Positions 26,493 to 35,066 of a stretch of DNA of 64,000 bases are shown one piece after another. Each line of letters starts with the position of its first letter. The first letter of the stretch is position 1. This DNA comes from Veillonella agrestimuris (GTDB lineage Bacteria > Bacillota > Negativicutes > Veillonellales > Veillonellaceae), in contig NZ_CALPCS010000001.1 in assembly GCF_943193065.1 (NCBI RefSeq), forward strand, positions 62,001-126,000, in the 5' to 3' direction. The notes under the pieces are model-generated. The model was not told the origin of the DNA, did not search any database, and saw nothing but the letters and a program-made list of their open reading frames with translations. The position numbers and the translations under genes are program-made.

Positions 26493-28403
26493 CTAGTTTT
26501 GAGTGACAGGTTTCACTGGAGCATCGTCATTATTATCTCTTCCATTCGCTGTGCCCCTTCTTTCCGAGGAAGGCACGGCGCTATCTGTTTTGTTCTTTTT
26601 AGTAGGTACATTGAAATAAGCCGCTAGAATGTCATGTACAATAGGTACCGCCGAACTAGAACCAAAGCCGCCTTGTTCTACAATAACAGCAATAACGAGG
26701 CGCGGATTGTCGTATGGTGCGTAGGCTGTAAACCAACCGTGATCACGGCCATGTGCATTTTCCGACGTCCCCGTCTTACCCGCTACGTTAACAGGGAAAT
26801 TTTGGAATAAATTACCTGCCGTACCCCCTTCTGTAGTTACGTCACGCAATCCTTCTCGTACTAAATTCATAACATGATTAGAAATTGGTAAAGAACCTAA
26901 CTTTTTAGGTCCAAAGATTTCAGCTGGCGTACCATCTGGATTATCGATACGACTCACTACATATGGTTGGTAGCGAATACCCCCATTCGCTACTTGACTC
27001 ATCATAACAGCCATTTGCAAAGGCGTAGCCAAATGGAAAGACTGACCGATGGCCGCATCAAAGGTTTCCCCTAAATACCATTCGTCATCAAATATTTTTC
27101 TCTTATATGCAGCACTGGCCACATTACCTTCTGCTTCGCCTGCTAAATTAATGCCTGTTTTTTCACCGAAGCCAAAATATCGAGCATACGTTTCAATATT
27201 ATCGATGCCTAAGCGATTACCCATTTCATAGAAATAGACATTGTCAGATTTAGCTAGGGCCGTATTAAAATTGATCCACCCCAGCGCTTCTCCTGCAGCA
27301 TTTCGCTTATCGACTAACCAGTGGCGACCGCTGTCGAAAATCATTTCATCAGGCGTTACTTTTTTCAAATCTAACGCCGCTGCACCAGTGACAATTTTGA
27401 AAGGTGATCCTGGTGGGTATTCACCAGCAATGGCTTTATTTTCGAAAGGATGATTTTCATCTGTATTGAGTTGATTCCATTGAGCGGTGGTAATCCCTCG
27501 AGCAAACCAGTTGGGATTAAATTCTGGCGCACTAACCATAGCTAATACGGCTCCTGTATTAGGATCTAACACTACAACAGCAGCACCTGTAGCAGGGGCA
27601 CCTTCTGCTCGAAGTTGATCTAACTGCTTTGCCACAGCTTCTTCCGCCGCTTTTTGAATATTAACGTCAATGGTTAAGTAAATATTAGAACCGGGAATCG
27701 TATGTTTCCGCTCCCCTTCTGCCACAGTTCGTCCCGATGCATCTACTTCTAGTTGCTTCCCCCCATCGACACCGCGCAACACATTATCATAGAGCTTTTC
27801 TAAACCTGCTCGTCCCAAAATAGTACCGCCACTAACTGGTGTATTAGGGTCTTTTGCTTTAAACTCTTCCAGCTCTTCTTCGCTGACTTCCCCTACATAA
27901 CCAAATAATTGGGCTGCCATCGTTTCATAAGGATAAAACCGGAGAGGTTCTACATCAATAGTAACACCTGGTAATTCATGGCGATGCTCTTCAATATTCG
28001 TCACTACATCCATAGAAATGTCGGTAGCAATACGGATTGGTTCATAGCCTTCTTTATGATTATCTACTTTTTTGCGAATCTCTTCAGGGTCTTTCTTTAG
28101 CACCACTGCTAATTTCTGAAGTTCCTCTTCTGCTAACGGCTTTCCTGTAGGCATAATGGATACTGTATAGGCAGGTCGAGAGCCTACTAAGATTTGTCCA
28201 TTTCGGTCATACATCACGCCTCTAGCTGCCGTCATAGGAACCATGCGAAGATGATTGCCATCTGCTTTAGCTTGGTAGTAACCACCTTCTAAGACTTGCA
28301 TAGTAAACAAGCGGAAACCAAGGATAATAAATATGCCCGTTACGATATAGAAGAGCACATCAAAGCGGCTCGTTTTTTTACGTTTATATAAACTTTCAAG
28401 CAC
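26493..28403 (-). CDS. mrdA: Penicillin-binding protein 2 (elongation transpeptidase)
   Basis: Class B PBP, 636 residues. One N-terminal membrane helix (about 15-35) and a dimerisation region with RGVMYDRNGQILV lead into the transpeptidase domain. Its active-site motifs are S333-P-F-K336 (PPGSPFKIVTG; Thr is more usual at the second position), SDN at 386-388 and KTG near 544. The tail from about 600 is charged and Asn/Asp-rich. It crosslinks peptidoglycan with RodA. It is in the mreBCD-mrdA-minD-rodA operon, 17 bases after mreD. Confidence 0.94.
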   Translation of the reverse strand: MLESLYKRKKTSRFDVLFYIVTGIFIILGFRLFTMQVLEGGYYQAKADGNHLRMVPMTAARGVMYDRNGQILVGSRPAYTVSIMPTGKPLAEEELQKLAVVLKKDPEEIRKKVDNHKEGYEPIRIATDISMDVVTNIEEHRHELPGVTIDVEPLRFYPYETMAAQLFGYVGEVSEEELEEFKAKDPNTPVSGGTILGRAGLEKLYDNVLRGVDGGKQLEVDASGRTVAEGERKHTIPGSNIYLTIDVNIQKAAEEAVAKQLDQLRAEGAPATGAAVVVLDPNTGAVLAMVSAPEFNPNWFARGITTAQWNQLNTDENHPFENKAIAGEYPPGSPFKIVTGAAALDLKKVTPDEMIFDSGRHWLVDKRNAAGEALGWINFNTALAKSDNVYFYEMGNRLGIDNIETYARYFGFGEKTGINLAGEAEGNVASAAYKRKIFDDEWYLGETFDAAIGQSFHLATPLQMAVMMSQVANGGIRYQPYVVSRIDNPDGTPAEIFGPKKLGSLPISNHVMNLVREGLRDVTTEGGTAGNLFQNFPVNVAGKTGTSENAHGRDHGWFTAYAPYDNPRLVIAVIVEQGGFGSSSAVPIVHDILAAYFNVPTKKNKTDSAVPSSERRGTANGRDNNDDAPVKPVTQN

Positions 28404-28420
28404 AGTACACTCCTATAAAT

Positions 28421-28912
28421 TCACCAAAAATAGTTTTCTTCTTCTTGCTTACTTTGCAATAGCCAATGACCTACAGCGCCGAGCAAAACATTCCAAAATA
28501 AGGTAGGCAAAATCATATGCCACATATAGGCCAAAAATTCTATCTCTCCCCCACTAGCAGCAATAATAGCAATGCGCATTATTCCATCTAATAGCGTGCT
28601 AATAGCTACAATGATACAAGTCCAATACCATCGTTCTTCATACACTCGCTGTTGAACAATAGACAAGATGTACACTAACGCGCTGTACGGAAAGAGATGT
28701 AGACCAAAGAAATTAGATATCAATATATCTTGCAAACCTCCACCAATGACAGCTACAGTCAAGCCTGCCAATTGTCCTTTAAATACAGTAACCACAATCA
28801 CAGCCGTTAAGATTACATTAGGAACCCAATTTGTATGAAATAAAGCTGGCAACAATTGAGCTTGCAAGAACAATAAGAAAAAGCCTGTTAACACAATTGC
28901 TAATCGTCTCAT
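28421..28912 (-). CDS. mreD: Rod-shape-determining membrane protein MreD
   Basis: A 163-residue membrane protein with five or so hydrophobic segments and few conserved residues, as usual for MreD. The identification rests on size, topology and position between mreC and mrdA. Its start overlaps the mreC stop by four bases (ATGA). Confidence 0.9.
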   Translation of the reverse strand: MRRLAIVLTGFFLLFLQAQLLPALFHTNWVPNVILTAVIVVTVFKGQLAGLTVAVIGGGLQDILISNFFGLHLFPYSALVYILSIVQQRVYEERWYWTCIIVAISTLLDGIMRIAIIAASGGEIEFLAYMWHMILPTLFWNVLLGAVGHWLLQSKQEEENYFW

Positions 28913-29826
28913 GGCGTTACTACTCCTCTAGCCCCTTGGATTTGATCTCGTTGCGTTTGAGGTACTAATTTAGGTTCTAATTCTACTGTATCTGGACTAG
29001 CTACCGTAGATGACGTAATAATAAACACTTCTTCTAACCGATGAAAGTCCACCGTTGGTTTAACGACGGCATTTTTTACGAATCCTTCACTATCGTTTTC
29101 AATAGATGACACATTGCCTAACAGCAAGCCTTTCGGATAAATACCACCATAACCAGACGTCACTAATTTATCGCCTACAAGGACATCGCCTTCACGAGCA
29201 ATATTGACCATGGACGGCGTATAAGGACGATTGCCATCGCCTTTCACAACGCCTGCCAATCTCGATTCAGGTCGTTGTACAATAACACCGATAGCACTAC
29301 GTGGATCCAAATACGTCTGCACCCTTGCAGAATGCGGATACACATCTGTAATGACGCCTACAACGCCACTAGGTACAACGACAGCCATATTCGTTTCGAT
29401 GCCATCAGCGGCCCCTCTATCAATAGTTAATGTATTGGTCCAGGTGCCGAAATCTTTCATAATAACACCAGCCAAAGTCATAGTAAATTCAGGGTGAGCC
29501 CGTTCGTAATCTAACAATTGGCGAAGGCGAATATTCTCAGCCACCACTTCATCGTGATTAACTAATTTCTGTTCCAATTCAGCAATAGTATTGTCTTTTT
29601 CACTATCTGTTAAAGCCCTCCCAATAGCTGTATCCAACACATCAATACCAGTAGTAACAGAATTGAGTACTCGTGCAGATCCATAAGTAAAAGGCGTCGT
29701 AATCTCCTCCAAAGGAACTGTAACAAAAGGAATGATTGTTCTTTGTTTCCAAGCAAAGCCAAGGAGAGCTAATATAATACAACTCACAGTGACAAAGATG
29801 ATTAACTTTCGTTCTGACTGTATCAT
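28909..29826 (-). CDS. mreC: Cell-shape protein MreC
   Basis: A 305-residue bitopic protein. One N-terminal membrane helix (about 8-28), a coiled-coil region (about 70-105) and a beta-rich C-terminal domain with NMAVVVPSGVVGVITDVYPHSARVQTYLDPRSAIGV and VTSGYGGIYPKGLLLG, all MreC features. It scaffolds MreB, MreD, RodA and PBP2. Four-base overlaps with both mreB and mreD mark tight coupling. Confidence 0.94.
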   Translation of the reverse strand: MIQSERKLIIFVTVSCIILALLGFAWKQRTIIPFVTVPLEEITTPFTYGSARVLNSVTTGIDVLDTAIGRALTDSEKDNTIAELEQKLVNHDEVVAENIRLRQLLDYERAHPEFTMTLAGVIMKDFGTWTNTLTIDRGAADGIETNMAVVVPSGVVGVITDVYPHSARVQTYLDPRSAIGVIVQRPESRLAGVVKGDGNRPYTPSMVNIAREGDVLVGDKLVTSGYGGIYPKGLLLGNVSSIENDSEGFVKNAVVKPTVDFHRLEEVFIITSSTVASPDTVELEPKLVPQTQRDQIQGARGVVTP

Positions 29827-30860
29827 GCTCTACCTTTTCTCCCTTTAGAATTCACAATAAAACGAGTGAGGCTAACGATATTGTTAGCTGCTTTTTGTAA
29901 GCCCTCTACGACTTTAGTGTCTGGATTAACTGCTACTTGTACAGGCACGCCTAATTCAGCGCTAATACGCTCTGGTAATCCTTGTAGTTGAGCGGCTCCA
30001 CCAGTGAGGACAATGCCATATTCCATCATATCTGCTACAATTTCTGGTTCTGTATTACGAATCATTTGTTTGATAGCATCTAACAAACCTTGCAAGACAT
30101 TATTAATCACTTCATAGATTTCCGATTGGTGTATGACAGATCTACGAACAATGCCATTTGTCATATCACGACCTTGGAAAGAAAACTCTTGTTCCTCTAG
30201 TGGCGGTGTAGCAATGGCTATGCTATGTTTTATAGCAGTTATCGTTTGATCCGATACGAGTAATCCAAAACATTGGTTTACGTATTTCATCAAGGCTTTG
30301 TCTATGTCGCCGCCGCCAAATCGAATCGTTTGACTTTGTACGGTTCCACCTAAAGACAAAATAGCCATATCTGTGGTCCCTTCACCAATATCGATGACCA
30401 TAGACCCACGCGGTTGAAAAATAGGCAAATCACAACCAATAGCTGCTGCAATAGGCGCTTCTATGAGAAATACTTCCTTTGCCCCCGCCTGAATAACAGC
30501 ATCCATCATAGCTCGTTGTTCTACGTCAGTCATGCCACAAGGTACACTAACTAATACACGGGAACGACGCAACGAGTTTGACACTTTATTTAAAAAATAA
30601 TGCAACATCGTATGCATCACGCGATAATCTACAATAAATCCGTCTTGCAAAAGCGATAGCGAACGCCACATATCTGGCATACGCCGGACGATACGATCCG
30701 CTTCGTCTCCAACGGCAACGATTTTCTCTAATTTTGTATCCGTCGCCACAATGGAAGGCTCACTCATCATGGACTCTCTATTGCCACCCATAACGCGCGT
30801 AATAGAGGTACCTATATCAATACTTACGTCTTTTCCAAAAGACGGTAAAATGGATTTCAT
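29823..30860 (-). CDS. mreB: Rod-shape-determining actin homologue MreB
   Basis: An actin-fold protein of about 345 residues. It has phosphate 1 DIGTSITRV, phosphate 2 IDIGEGTTDMAI and adenosine box VLTGGAAQLQGL. Several normally invariant positions differ: DIGTSITRV instead of DLGTANTLV, and GEGTTD instead of GGGTTE. The C-terminus ends in a basic FIVNSKGRKGRA tail. The ATG at 30860 is preferred because AAGGAG lies nine bases upstream; an ATG six codons earlier is possible. It heads mreBCD and follows radC, the classic radC-mreB order of Firmicutes. Confidence 0.92.
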   Translation of the reverse strand: MKSILPSFGKDVSIDIGTSITRVMGGNRESMMSEPSIVATDTKLEKIVAVGDEADRIVRRMPDMWRSLSLLQDGFIVDYRVMHTMLHYFLNKVSNSLRRSRVLVSVPCGMTDVEQRAMMDAVIQAGAKEVFLIEAPIAAAIGCDLPIFQPRGSMVIDIGEGTTDMAILSLGGTVQSQTIRFGGGDIDKALMKYVNQCFGLLVSDQTITAIKHSIAIATPPLEEQEFSFQGRDMTNGIVRRSVIHQSEIYEVINNVLQGLLDAIKQMIRNTEPEIVADMMEYGIVLTGGAAQLQGLPERISAELGVPVQVAVNPDTKVVEGLQKAANNIVSLTRFIVNSKGRKGRA

Positions 30861-30903
30861 AATGCTATTCTCCTTCATTACTCATCCTTTCATTTTACCA
30901 TAT

Positions 30904-31602
30904 CTAACTTAATTTACCAATTTCGCTTAAGCTAGTAAATTCCCCATCTCCAATGACTATATGATCTAATACGGGGATGCCCATAAATTGTCCGGCACTG
31001 ACAAATAGCTTCGTCAATCGAATATCATCGTCACTAGGTCGGCTATCCCCAGAAGGGTGATTGTGAATTAAAATCATGGCCGCCGCATTACAAGCAATGG
31101 CCTTTCTAAACACTGTCCGTTGTTCTACCAAACTAGCTGCTATACCGCCTTTTGAAATGGGCTCCATTTGGATTAATGTATTGCGCGACGTAAGCATAGC
31201 TACCCATACATGTTCTTCTCGCTCATGGCGGAGCCGCTCCATAACGTATTGCGCTACTACATAAGGCTGCGAAAAATCGGCATAAGTGGACTTCACTTTC
31301 AACTCGCCTAAACGTCGGCCCAATTCGATAGCCGCACAAATCGTAACGGCCTTGTCGCGACCAATACCTTTAATCTGCACTAACTCATCTACCGTTATGC
31401 AATTCAGACCATACGCCCCATCGGGCAAAGAATCAATAATATCTTTACCTAAATCGATAGCCGATTGACCTTTTAAACCAGTTCTCAGCAAAATAGCTAG
31501 TAATTCTTCCATAGCCATTCTCTCTGGTCCTAATGCTAAAAATTTTTCTCTAGGCCTTTGAAAGGGCAACATATCTTTAACACTTACTGTTTTGACTTGC
31601 AT
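30904..31602 (-). CDS. radC: RadC-family JAB-domain protein
   Basis: A 232-residue protein with an N-terminal helix-hairpin-helix segment (VQIKGIGRDKAVTI, about residues 72-85) and a C-terminal JAB/MPN metal-binding domain with LIHNHPSGDSRPSDDD. The metal ligands His-x-His and Asp are intact. The family was named for DNA repair, but its true role is uncertain. It directly precedes mreB, as in Bacillus. Confidence 0.93.
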   Translation of the reverse strand: MQVKTVSVKDMLPFQRPREKFLALGPERMAMEELLAILLRTGLKGQSAIDLGKDIIDSLPDGAYGLNCITVDELVQIKGIGRDKAVTICAAIELGRRLGELKVKSTYADFSQPYVVAQYVMERLRHEREEHVWVAMLTSRNTLIQMEPISKGGIAASLVEQRTVFRKAIACNAAAMILIHNHPSGDSRPSDDDIRLTKLFVSAGQFMGIPVLDHIVIGDGEFTSLSEIGKLS

Positions 31603-31753
31603 ACAATCCCTCCATTACATATGAATCGTTAGGTTATCTGTATGTCAGTCAATTATGCAATGTTCATTAGCTATAAAACGAACTATAAGATTAGTTCTAA
31701 GCATTAACGATAGATTAGCGCTACGATTAATATAAAACTAATCACATCATGTC

Positions 31754-32317
31754 TTATGAGTTCAGTGCTTTCACTAATTCGTCGTACACCTGTTCCACTG
31801 GTAACCCCACTACATTAGTGTAAGACCCTTCGATTCGATCTACCCATAAAGCACCTTTCCCTTGAATACCATAGGCACCAGCTTTATCCAAAGGTTCTTT
31901 AGAAGCTATATAGGAAGCAATTTCAAAATCTGCTAAGTCTTTAAAATAAACCTTCGTTTCACTGTGAAAAACGATTTCTTCACCCTTGATGAGAAGGGCT
32001 ACACCGGTAATGACAGAATGCGCTTTTCCAGATAATTGGCGAAGCATCGAGTCTGCTTCTTTCTCGTCTTTTGGCTTACCTAAGACTACGCCATCTAAAA
32101 CGACGATAGTATCCGCGCCTAGCACGATGGCTCCATCTGGTACACCCAATGCGTGACGAGCCTTACCTAAGGCCTGTTCTTTCACCATCTCTATAGGATT
32201 TGTAGTGGCCACATTAGACTCTTCGTAAGCACTATCTACAACAATATGAGCTATACCGACTTGATTCAATAATTCTCTTCGTCGCGGCGACTGGCTCGCT
32301 AAATACAATGCACTCAT
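31754..32317 (-). CDS. maf: Maf-type nucleoside triphosphate pyrophosphatase
   Basis: About 187 residues from the ATG at 32317, where the product begins LYLASQSPRRRELL, the family's N-terminal motif. An ATG 20 codons upstream in the same frame adds a basic stretch that no relative has and overlaps the previous gene, so it is rejected. AAGGAG precedes the chosen ATG. Other Maf boxes are LGADTIVVLDG, LGKPKDEKEADSMLRQLSGK and SGxPLDKAGAYGIQG-like sequence. Maf proteins hydrolyse dTTP, UTP or modified nucleotides. maf-radC-mreB is a common Firmicutes order. Confidence 0.93.
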   Translation of the reverse strand: MSALYLASQSPRRRELLNQVGIAHIVVDSAYEESNVATTNPIEMVKEQALGKARHALGVPDGAIVLGADTIVVLDGVVLGKPKDEKEADSMLRQLSGKAHSVITGVALLIKGEEIVFHSETKVYFKDLADFEIASYIASKEPLDKAGAYGIQGKGALWVDRIEGSYTNVVGLPVEQVYDELVKALNS

Positions 32318-32333
32318 GCTAGTTTGACTCCTT

Positions 32334-32969
32334 CTACTCCATTTCGCCCATCTCACTGGTGACATCCTCATTTTCACCAGAGATTAAACGATGGTAATAG
32401 GATTTCACATCTTCACCATGTTTCACCGCATCGGCGCGAACAGTGGCATGGAATACAACATCTGCTTCTGGCACACGAATGCGATTTGGCACAAAGCGTT
32501 CTAGTATTTCGTAGAACTCATCATCTGCTTTCAAAACAACACGGCCAAATTGGACTTTTTTCCCTTTTACAATAGAATAGACCAAGAACCACATAGGTCG
32601 GTCATCGGAGGTCGAACATTTTCGATATTTATAACGATACCGCAAATTCGTGAGAAAATCTCGATTATAGGGATATATGCCATCTATATCATCATAAGCT
32701 ACAGAAAATCTGCGAGTTCTAAAAAATGACATTTCATCAATAATCAATTCTCTATCCGTCAATATATAGGTATATCGACTGAAAGCTTGCTTTACAATCA
32801 CTATAATAGCAGCGATTTCGATAAAATATTCTGCTAACAATAGATGGCCTTGTTCATAACTTCTCATCGTTGTATAGGCAACAGCAGCGAGTAATAAAAG
32901 TACAAAACAGGCTACTAGCCATTGGGAACTATTGGTTCTCCGTGATTGCTCAGTATATAAGACATTCAT
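32334..32969 (-). CDS. Two-helix membrane protein, possibly bacterial PH-like
   Basis: About 211 residues from the ATG at 32969, chosen because AGGAGT stands five bases before it; the longer frame has no ribosome site. Two hydrophobic segments near residues 16-33 and 45-60 are followed by YILTDRELIIDEMSFFRTRRFSVAYDDIDGIYPY. That is the pattern of bacterial PH-like (YdbT/DUF304) domains after a membrane hairpin. The C-terminal 60 residues are acidic and charged. I do not recognise a specific function. It precedes maf by 16 bases and is probably co-transcribed with it. A -10 TATAAT lies at 33003-33008. Confidence 0.6.
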   Translation of the reverse strand: MNVLYTEQSRRTNSSQWLVACFVLLLLAAVAYTTMRSYEQGHLLLAEYFIEIAAIIVIVKQAFSRYTYILTDRELIIDEMSFFRTRRFSVAYDDIDGIYPYNRDFLTNLRYRYKYRKCSTSDDRPMWFLVYSIVKGKKVQFGRVVLKADDEFYEILERFVPNRIRVPEADVVFHATVRADAVKHGEDVKSYYHRLISGENEDVTSEMGEME

Positions 32970-33068
32970 AAACGACTCCTTGTATAAAACTCTGCTATAT
33001 TCATTATATAAAATCCAAGGGCCCACGACTACCTAAAATATGCCATATACCATAAAAGATATAATAAA

Positions 33069-33101
33069 AATAACTCCCTTATATATCATAAGGGAGTTAT
33101 T
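33069..33101 (-). terminator. Terminator after ackA
   Basis: AATAACTCCCTTAT and ATAAGGGAGTTATT make a 14-bp perfect stem with a five-base loop. TTTTTATTAT follows on the minus strand, just beyond the acetate kinase stop. Confidence 0.92.
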
Positions 33102-33157
33102 GTATGTATTGCTCTTATACCATCATTATAATGGTTCCAAACAGTCATATAAAGTTA

Positions 33158-34363
33158 TTATTTTTTCAAAGATTGAGTGATACGAGCTGTGTCTCGAGCA
33201 ATCATGATTTCTTCATTCGTAGGGATTACGAAAATTTTAACTTTAGAGCCTTCTACACTGATTTCTTGCTCTTTGCCACGAACGTTGTTGCGTTCTGCAT
33301 CGATACGAGTACCAAGGTATTCTAAACCATTACAGATCTCATCACGGTTAGCGATACCGTTTTCACCAATACCTGCCGTAAATACGATAGCATCAACACC
33401 ACCCATTACTGCTGCAAATGCACCAATTACACGGCGAACTTTATAGTGGAACATATTTAATGCCAATTGAGCACGTTTGTTACCTTTAGCAGCTTCCTCC
33501 TCAATAACACGGAAGTCATTAGATACACCAGAAATACCGAGTACACCAGACTCTTTATTCATAATAGCATCTACTTCTTCGTAAGACATACCCGTTTTAT
33601 CCATCAAGAATGGTACGATAGCAGGGTCAATATCACCAGTACGAGTACCCATGATCAAACCAGATAATGGAGTGAAGCCCATTGTAGTATCGATGGAACG
33701 ACCGCCTTTAATCGCTGCCAAGGAAGAACCATTACCTAAGTGGCAAGTAATGATGCGAAGATCCGTCATATGTTTACCCATCAATTCTGCGCAACGTTGT
33801 GCTACGTATTTATGGGAAGTACCGTGGAAGCCGTAACGACGAATGCCATAATCTTCATAGTAAGAGTATGGAAGAGCGTACATATATGCTTCTTTAGGCA
33901 TTGTTTGGTGGAATGCAGTATCGAATACACCTACTTGTGGTACGTTAGGCATAATTGCTTCACAAGCTTCGATACCTTGAATATTTGGTGGGTTATGTAA
34001 AGGCGCTAATGTAGCACATTCGTTCAATGCTTCCATTACTGCTGGAGTAATCAATACGGAATCAGCAAATTTTTCGCCGCCGTGTACTACACGGTGACCT
34101 ACTGCATCGATTTCAGACATAGAAGAAATTACGCCAAATTCAGGATCTACTAAGATGTCAAGCAAAATGCGTAATGCTTCTTTGTGGTTCAAAATTGGTT
34201 CAACCCGTTCTAACTTATCAGCATTAGGACGTTTGTGAGTGAAGATAGCATCTTCGTCACCAATTTTTTCAAATAAACCTTTTGCTAATTCAGTTTCGTT
34301 TGTCATATCAAGTAATTGATATTTCAAGGAAGAACTACCGCAGTTAACTACTAATACGTTCAT
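33158..34363 (-). CDS. ackA: Acetate kinase
   Basis: Converts acetyl phosphate and ADP to acetate and ATP. At 401 residues it has the standard length. Visible family sequences are [17 protein letters not shown] at the N-terminus, [52 protein letters not shown] and FTAGIGENG. In a lactate fermenter it yields the ATP of the acetate branch; no pta is in the window. It follows a lipoprotein gene by three bases and is probably co-transcribed with it. Confidence 0.98.
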   Translation of the reverse strand: MNVLVVNCGSSSLKYQLLDMTNETELAKGLFEKIGDEDAIFTHKRPNADKLERVEPILNHKEALRILLDILVDPEFGVISSMSEIDAVGHRVVHGGEKFADSVLITPAVMEALNECATLAPLHNPPNIQGIEACEAIMPNVPQVGVFDTAFHQTMPKEAYMYALPYSYYEDYGIRRYGFHGTSHKYVAQRCAELMGKHMTDLRIITCHLGNGSSLAAIKGGRSIDTTMGFTPLSGLIMGTRTGDIDPAIVPFLMDKTGMSYEEVDAIMNKESGVLGISGVSNDFRVIEEEAAKGNKRAQLALNMFHYKVRRVIGAFAAVMGGVDAIVFTAGIGENGIANRDEICNGLEYLGTRIDAERNNVRGKEQEISVEGSKVKIFVIPTNEEIMIARDTARITQSLKK

Positions 34364-34366
34364 CGA

Positions 34367-34930
34367 TTAACCCTCTTTCTTTTCTGTAACGTAAATTTTT
34401 TGTTCAATTTCTTTGCTGATATCAGCGCCTACTTGATCATCCGATGGATATGTGTAGGTTATATTCCACAATACACCTTCATTCATGAAAATATATTGAG
34501 AAATGCGTATCTGTCTGTTTTGCACTACAAATGTGCCATCCATATGTGTAGCTGGCGTGCCGTTTAGGTTTACAGAATTCATAGTCATAGTCGCACCTAG
34601 ACTATTAAATTCCCCTTCTTTGCCTTTCACATAGTCTTCTACTGTAGGCAACGGTTTTCCAGGACCAGCTTGAATCGCTTTAACTTCGATCATAATATGC
34701 TCTGAATTAGCTCCATAAAGATCCATAGGATAGCCATCATTGCTAGTAGATTGTAGGGATTTACCCATTTCATAAGGCAGTGCAATTGTAATTTCAGATT
34801 GGCCAGAGCGAATGACTTGATTACCAAAACTGTAGTTGTCCATAACGTTTTGAGAACCGCATCCTGCCACTACTAACAAAGATGCACTCAATAAGCCTGT
34901 TACTAGACGTCGTTTCCATTGTACATTCAT
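34367..34930 (-). CDS. Hypothetical lipoprotein upstream of ackA
   Basis: About 187 residues from the ATG at 34930, chosen for the AGAGGTGAG ribosome site. The product begins with WKRRLVTGLLSASLLVVAGC, a clear lipoprotein signal with the lipobox VAGC. The mature domain (about 165 residues) is soluble, has LNGTPATHMDGTFVVQNRQIRISQYIF and resembles small PsbP- or DUF-type domains that detect or bind ligands, but I do not recognise it. It shares a transcript with ackA. Location should be the outer membrane or periplasmic face in this diderm lineage. Confidence 0.7.
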   Translation of the reverse strand: MNVQWKRRLVTGLLSASLLVVAGCGSQNVMDNYSFGNQVIRSGQSEITIALPYEMGKSLQSTSNDGYPMDLYGANSEHIMIEVKAIQAGPGKPLPTVEDYVKGKEGEFNSLGATMTMNSVNLNGTPATHMDGTFVVQNRQIRISQYIFMNEGVLWNITYTYPSDDQVGADISKEIEQKIYVTEKKEG

Positions 34931-35034
34931 CAACTCACCTCTCGTCAAATCAGAATCCACAGATAATTATATCATTACAATGCGCCCTATTCTAGTACTT
35001 TCAAAAGAAATTATATAAAACGTGAAAATTAGTA

Positions 35035-35040
35035 TATAAT
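35035..35040 (+). promoter_or_regulatory. Probable tmcAL promoter -10
   Basis: A perfect TATAAT lies 26 bases before the tmcAL start on the plus strand. The -35 is weak. A divergent TATAAT for the lipoprotein-ackA operon lies nearby, near 34965-34973 on the minus strand. Confidence 0.45.
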
Positions 35041-35066
35041 CGATAGTATAAAAGAAAGGACAGGCT

